31,747 nucleotides of DNA from Ectocarpus siliculosus (Eukaryota > Sar > Phaeophyceae > Ectocarpales > Ectocarpaceae). The notes under the pieces were generated by a model, which was given only the letters and a program-made list of their open reading frames with translations, ran no database searches and had not been told where the DNA came from. Numbering within the stretch: the stretch's first letter is position 1; every line of letters starts with the position of its first letter. Positions 29,058 to 31,747 of the stretch are shown here, piece by piece. The translations under genes were made by a program, and so were the position numbers. The stretch is from assembly GCA_000310025.1 (NCBI GenBank), contig FN649755.1, positions 3,511,396 through 3,543,142 on the forward strand. Reading direction: 5' to 3'.

Positions 29058-29518
29058 ATAGCTGAAATTCCCAAATTATCCCTGTATTCAACCATAAAGC
29101 TAAACTACTTCCTCAAGACCGTTTAATTTTTCCTACGCTTTCTCAATATCCTTACATTCTAGTCTCCACCTCACCTCATACAGCTCCCATGCCCTTATTT
29201 GGCGTTATTTCAGCCAAAACTAAGACCCAGCCCTGCTCACAGAGCCAAACATCAGGTCCATTCCATCACGTCCTAACATACATCTTCTTTAACTTGCTAC
29301 AACTACATTTTTTGCACGGCACGAATTGCAAGGGTATTCATGTGGTTCGTAGTGGCTGTACAGTATTCTTCTTCCTCCTCCTCTGGTTTTGTTTACGGTG
29401 GAGATGTTGTCGTTTTTGTTGTTTTGTTCACATTAAAGTCGTGTCAGGGATTCATGGGAGACTTTGTCGTTGTGGTTGTTTCCTTCACAATAAAGTCGTG
29501 TCAGGGATACGGGGCAGA

Positions 29519-29550
<32 letters not shown>

Positions 29551-31402
29551 TCTTCACAATAAAGTCGTGTCAGTTGCTAATCCCAACTTCTACGTACATA
29601 GCAATGACTCGGTCCATGGTCACGAAAATGGTAAAAGAACCATCATAGGATCTAAAGAACACACATATTAGCAAGAAAACGGTACACAAGCCCGAAGATG
29701 TGGGAGATTCAATCCTGCTGTTTCGAGTACGATGCCAGCATGACATTCCACAGTGTCAACTTGGTTCCGAATGACGTGTTCCTTGTTCTTGTTCCTTGTT
29801 TGGGAGATTTGATCCATCCTGCCGTTTCGTGTACCATGCCAGCAGAATACGTACATGCCGGTGTCCAGTTGGTTCCGAATGGCTTCCTTTTTCTTTTTGT
29901 TTCGTTTCGCATATTGAATGCATGTACATGTTCTATGATTCCACAACAAGAAGGTTCGTCGTGGCGCTTCGGAGCATCATGATACACCAGCACGATATTC
30001 CAAGGTTTCCATGTGGTTCCGCATGGCTTCCTTGTTGCTCTTATTTCGTTCGGTTCTTTTCTTTCTTATAGGTTCGATGGGGCGCTTCGGATCATCATCC
30101 CAGCCCGATATTCCGAGTGTTCCATGTGGTTCCGAATGGTTCTTATTTCGTTTCGTTCTTTTCTTTTTTTTAGGTTCGACGGGGCGCTTTTAAGCATGAT
30201 ACAGTAGCACGATATTCCAAGGTTTCCATGTGGTTCCGAATGGCTTCCTAATTGTTCTTATTTCGTTTGGTTTTTTTTTTTTCTTTCAAGGTTCGACGGG
30301 GCGCTTCGGAGCAGCAGTGGGCTGATTGGCTGAAGGTGCCCTTCGAGCATGCTTGCCTCGCCCGGGACATGAGTACCATCAGGAGGTATGTGGTACATAT
30401 GTGTATATCTTGCGCGTGTTAAGATCTTTTTGTTTTCTATCTCTATCCATCTAAAAGAGTCTAAGATATGTAGATCAGCAATGAATCCATGGCGTCAGCG
30501 CAGGCTATACCTGTATATCCACGGTTTCCCGAGCAGCACACAGCGATATCTCCCCTGTGGGATGGGAATCAGGCTCAACAAGACAGCAGTTTGGTTAACA
30601 GTGGAGTCATGAAGGCATGTTGAAATATTTTCAAGTGTAAAACGTGTGTTGGTGTGAATCAGCTGCCAGCCGCCATCAGTGACGTTTCCCAAGCTCGGAA
30701 CAGAAAAAGCTGGGACGCGTTTTCGACTCGAAGAGCCCAGCGAACCTCACCGAACCAAAATAAAGAACTTGCAAATCTGTATTCAGTCTGTTTGCGTCAA
30801 CGGGCCTGGGAACCCCTGAAACATATGGCAGTACTACTGTTCTACTGCTGTTCCACCTGCTGTGCTGGTGCTGCTGCTGGTAGATGAGTGTAACGCAAGT
30901 CGCCCGCCATTCCTGCTGCTGTTGCTGATGCTGCTGTTTTGGCCCCGCTAATGTGGTTGGTTGACAATCAAACACCTGTCTCTGGATTGGTTGACAATCA
31001 TCTGTGTGGCACACCCTCTCGCTTCCTCCCCGCAGCTTCAATTGCTGAGGACGGCACTGTATGATTGTTGTCGTAGCTGCTAATAGCACCTGTCTCTGGG
31101 GTAGTTGGTATCCAAACCATGTGTAGACACGCACCCCTCTTGTCCTTATAGCAGCTTTTCAAAGCTCATGTGGGAAAAACGCTGCCTGCTGCCTGCGATT
31201 GTGGGCGTGTGCGCTTTTTTCTGTTTTTCTTTTTTTGTTCAGATTGCTGGAGGCGGGCGTTAACGGACCATACGACAGGCCGAGAGACCCGCGCTTCCGG
31301 CGACACACCCTTCTCCATCTCTCCTCCGCCTGCGGCAACACGGAGGTGCTTGCTGCTCTTGTTGCCGTTGTGGGTGTTGCTGTTGCAGTCGTTGCTGCTT
31401 GA
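25186..31402 (+). CDS. Ankyrin-repeat protein gene (3 exons visible, 3' end beyond ORF unclear)
   Basis: Exon 1 is 25186-25341 (52 codons, donor CAG|gtgcgt, phase 0): MASPEKPAAGGGHG, a Gly-rich low-complexity part, then TPDRNALNGMGEFILTQ. Exon 2 is 30291-30385 (acceptor tttctttcaag, donor AG|gtatgt, phase 0 to 2): GASEQQWADWLKVPFEHACL then ARDMSTIRR. Exon 3 starts at 31243 (acceptor tttttgttcag), completes an Arg codon and gives LLEAGVNGPYDRPRDPRF, then the ankyrin helix-turn-helix HTLLHLSSACGNTEVLAALV. Its donor is unclear, between about 31360 and 31375; the frame itself stays open to 31402. WLKVPFEHAC...LLEAG, followed by a repeat with T-x-L-H and a GNTEVLAAL second helix, is ankyrin architecture, and the two-exon split of each repeat resembles an abundant Ectocarpus family I recall. 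Ankyrin repeats bind protein partners; none can be named here. Exon 1 joins exon 2 by phase and GT-AG only, across 4.9 kb, so missing middle exons or two separate genes cannot be excluded. The gene continues past the window. Confidence 0.6.
25601..25650. repeat. Partner copy of the 16908 repeat
   Basis: AAGTGAACATGTTGGATGCA followed by CGGGGAAGTTGG and AGGGATAGGG matches 16908-16972. A weaker copy, AAGTGAAGATGTTGGATAAA, begins at 25552, so two diverged units stand in tandem here. Confidence 0.5.
25917..26210 (-). pseudogene. Minus-strand coding-like region, unknown (possible transposase remnant)
   Basis: An ATG-started 97-codon frame on the minus strand has clear GC3 bias in its second half: LHFGDKAGVTGTPKKGSKAV, then SKVSITANVINNQRNLPVFK and a GEPIRGKHD segment. 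The layout (short basic loop, then a beta-like VSITANV strand, then LPVFKSM) recalls the central strands of DDE transposases, but no catalytic residue can be fixed. It lies antisense in the long intron of the ankyrin gene. Its first 30 codons overlap the tandem repeat at 26173, so the start is doubtful. Two plus-strand frames are open over the same stretch. Confidence 0.3.
26173..26376. repeat. Two-copy tandem repeat, 135-bp spacing
   Basis: GTTGACCACGCTTTCTCTTC at 26173 recurs as GTTGACCACGCATGCTCTTC at 26308. Each continues to GAAAAC(A/T)CATGGT, CTTTGCGTT or CTCTGCGTT, ATGGGAG(T/C)TGTTGA. Confidence 0.7.
26581..26730 (+). repeat. Dispersed repeat, inverted partner of 10506-10640
   Basis: GGTTGATCAGCGCTGGTGGT, ATCACCAAGTAATTCTGTAT and CGGTCGATGCGCCGGGCACA align to the complement of 10506-10640. 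The motif CGATGCGCCGGGCCGGT is locally doubled here. It is probably a fragment of an old mobile element. Confidence 0.55.
27101..27514. repeat. Long inverted repeat (~175-bp arms, ~60-bp loop) built from retroelement sequence
   Basis: Left arm 27101-27274 and right arm 27335-27514 are complements over almost their full length, for example CGGACGGCACAAAACATCT against CGGACGGCGCAAAACATCT, and GAGGGCCCTCGGAA with GAAGAAGCTTGGGGAGAA in both. The loop is about 60 bp. By eye the arms differ at roughly one base in six to ten. The right arm is continuous with the integrase remnant at 27515-27600, so the left arm is an inverted extra copy of that part of the retroelement. A transcript would fold into a strong hairpin. 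Confidence 0.85.
27515..27905 (-). pseudogene. Ty3/gypsy integrase remnant, split by a MITE
   Basis: On the minus strand, 27905-27821 reads LSDRVPEFANEAAKNVYKKW and 27600-27525 reads SSSYHPQTDGMVERF. These are two neighbouring hallmarks of retroviral/gypsy-type integrase cores: the SDRGxxF segment holding the second catalytic Asp, and the YHPQTDGxxERFN segment whose Glu is the third catalytic residue. Here G of SDRG is V. The 218-bp MITE at 27601-27818 separates them exactly where the intact protein would be continuous. After ERF the frame shifts (the neighbouring frame gives NHTFVSNVMEEH), and at the far side an in-frame stop precedes LSDR. The copy is dead. Minus-strand frames up to 28324 may be further parts of the element but I could not assign them. 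Confidence 0.75.
27601..27818. mobile_element. MITE family A, complete, TA-flanked, inserted in integrase
   Basis: The left end CCGTGTATGACACAAGATAG leads to ACACCCCGTGGACCAATTTT. The right end is GGTGTGTGTTATCTTGTGTC then ATTTTCGG. TA flanks both sides (27599-27600 and 27819-27820). The interior shares CATTTTTGGAAAGCTCTCGA and the GCCACCGTTTTCGGCGCTGT block with the copy at 14879-15110. Its insertion point lies inside the gypsy integrase reading frame, confirming that it is a mobile unit. Confidence 0.88.
28338..28412 (+). repeat. GTACTGGGTAGAGA repeat with (TTG)n, copy 3, inverted
   Basis: Seven TTG units pass into TCTTCACATTAAAAACCGTT, then CCGATCTCTCTCTACCCAGT and ACCTTC. This is the complement of 23636-23712. 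From here to 29011 I see no supported gene, although minus-strand frames at 28600-28914 are moderately protein-like. Confidence 0.65.
29012..29054. repeat. (CT)n dinucleotide microsatellite
   Basis: A nearly pure CT run of about 43 bp ending CTCTATAATA. It lies in the long intron of the ankyrin gene. Confidence 0.9.
29405..29580 (+). repeat. Three copies of TTCACAATAAAGTCGTGTCAG with TTG tracts
   Basis: TAAAGTCGTGTCAG occurs at 29434, 29491 and 29560. Each is preceded by a TTG-rich tract and TTCACA(T/A). The TTG-to-TTCACATTAAA junction is like that of the dispersed repeat at 28338, so this may be a local amplification of the end of that element. Confidence 0.75.
29702..30312 (+). repeat. Tandem array that repeats the acceptor and start of ankyrin exon 2
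   Basis: Five to six units of about 100-145 bp share TGGTTCCGAATGGCTTCC (29762, 29870, 30014, 30127, 30231), a T-rich tract, and in the last four units (A/T)AGGTTCGA(C/T)GGGGCGCTT (29953, 30071, 30173, 30290). The last copy is the real exon 2 acceptor and first codons. Earlier copies carry the same pyrimidine tract, AG and about 22 nt of exon, then diverge. The array thus offers several possible acceptors upstream of one exon body. Confidence 0.85.
30606..30780 (+). repeat. Dispersed direct repeat, copy 2
   Basis: GTCATGAAGGCATGTTG, GTTGGTGTGAATCAGCTGCC, CCCAAGCTCGGAACAG, TTTTCGACTCGAAGAGCCCA and GCGAACCTCACCGAACCAAA match 24558-24720. It lies in the intron between ankyrin exons 2 and 3. The same intron also holds a CTG tract (30850-30945) and a doubled TTGGTTGACAATCA near 30956-31001. 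Confidence 0.75.
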
Positions 31403-31495
31403 TGTTGTCGCTGCTTGCTGCTGTTGCGGCTTGCTTTTTGCTGCTGCCCTATTTTTTTTGTTTCGTTTTTTTTTCTTTTTCTTCGAAATCATGGT

Positions 31496-31546
31496 ATCAC
31501 ACCTTCCTCCATATCTTCCCCGCCTGCAGCAACACGGAGGTGTTTT
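31496..31546 (+). pseudogene. Partial second copy of ankyrin exon 3
   Basis: ATCACACCTTCCTCCATATC then TTCCCCGCCTGCAGCAACAC and GGAGGTG copies CACACCCTTCTCCATCTCTC, CTCCGCCTGCGGCAACAC and GGAGGTG of exon 3 about 195 bp upstream. It also lies behind a T-rich tract. The exon start is missing and the frame after GGAGGTG degrades into TTTTTG, so it looks like a broken duplicate rather than a used ankyrin exon. Confidence 0.7.
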
Positions 31547-31730
31547 TGTTTTTGTCTCACGTTGTACGATGTTGTTTTCGAAGCGTTGATGGCTAGATGT
31601 ATGTAATAGGCTGAAGAAAATCATCGCACGGGGTAAAGACGGGCGTGCAGAATTTATCCGGGCGTCCGCCCTCCTCTGCCACACTCTCTCTTACGTTGTC
31701 GAACATCGCCTTTTTTTCAACTCCTCGCTA

Positions 31731-31747
31731 ACCCCCCCCCCCCCCCC
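31731..31747. repeat. C16 homopolymer at the window end
   Basis: The window ends in an uninterrupted C run. Together with C17 runs at 18521 (beside the gap) and 24731, this suggests that contigs or reads stop at C homopolymers, so the end may be an assembly limit rather than a biological boundary. Confidence 0.8.

Overview
This window looks like nuclear DNA of a brown alga, most likely Ectocarpus or a close relative. The pointers are small exons in long introns, GC-rich third codon positions only inside short exons, many trinucleotide and pyrimidine microsatellites, an ankyrin family opening with a WLKVPFEHAC-type segment, and a CC..CG.C...GC cysteine module that I associate with stramenopile surface proteins. 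The species call is inference. Almost no full-length gene lies in one open frame, so genes were assembled by hand from coding-looking segments, splice sites and intron phase.

Layout. 1-820 is a C-rich AACCC/GACC satellite with a 200-bp higher-order period. 1389-2147 (+) is the 3' end of an unknown gene (two exons, phase-0 intron). 2377-4198 holds two local tandem duplications around a frame-broken coding region (2911-3523). 4746-6032 (-) is a probable gene with an eight-cysteine FYVE-like zinc finger split over three exons, followed by a Ser/Asn-rich tail in a shifted frame. 8764-8979 is a MITE.

9321-14533 (+) is the best assembled gene: a signal-peptide exon, two tandemly duplicated 63-nt phase 1-1 exons, and a terminal exon with a cysteine-rich ectodomain, one transmembrane helix and a basic/acidic tail. 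All junctions are in phase 1 and give one 253-residue single-pass membrane protein. Its 3.7-kb first intron has collected MITEs and small repeats. Downstream are another MITE (14879-15110), a three-copy tandem repeat (15627-16110) and a Ty1/copia-like integrase remnant (16505-16699). The 17-22 kb region is poor in genes, with a 100-N gap, a tandem duplication at 19.1-19.6 kb and one convincing terminal exon (21014-21160). 22570-23760 is a degenerate satellite of roughly 80-120 bp units.

25186-31402 (+) is an ankyrin-repeat gene of the exon-shuffled type: an N-terminal Gly-rich exon, a 4.9-kb intron, a WLKVPFEHAC exon and an ankyrin exon. Its large intron contains a Ty3/gypsy integrase remnant on the minus strand, cut by a TA-flanked MITE, and a ~415-bp long inverted repeat made of the same integrase sequence. 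A tandem array in the last 600 bp of the intron repeatedly copies the acceptor and the start of exon 2. A partial second copy of the ankyrin exon follows exon 3.

No rRNA, tRNA, CRISPR or prokaryotic features were seen. No operons are expected. The two well-supported genes encode a candidate cell-surface protein and an ankyrin-repeat protein, but nothing in the sequence shows that they act together.
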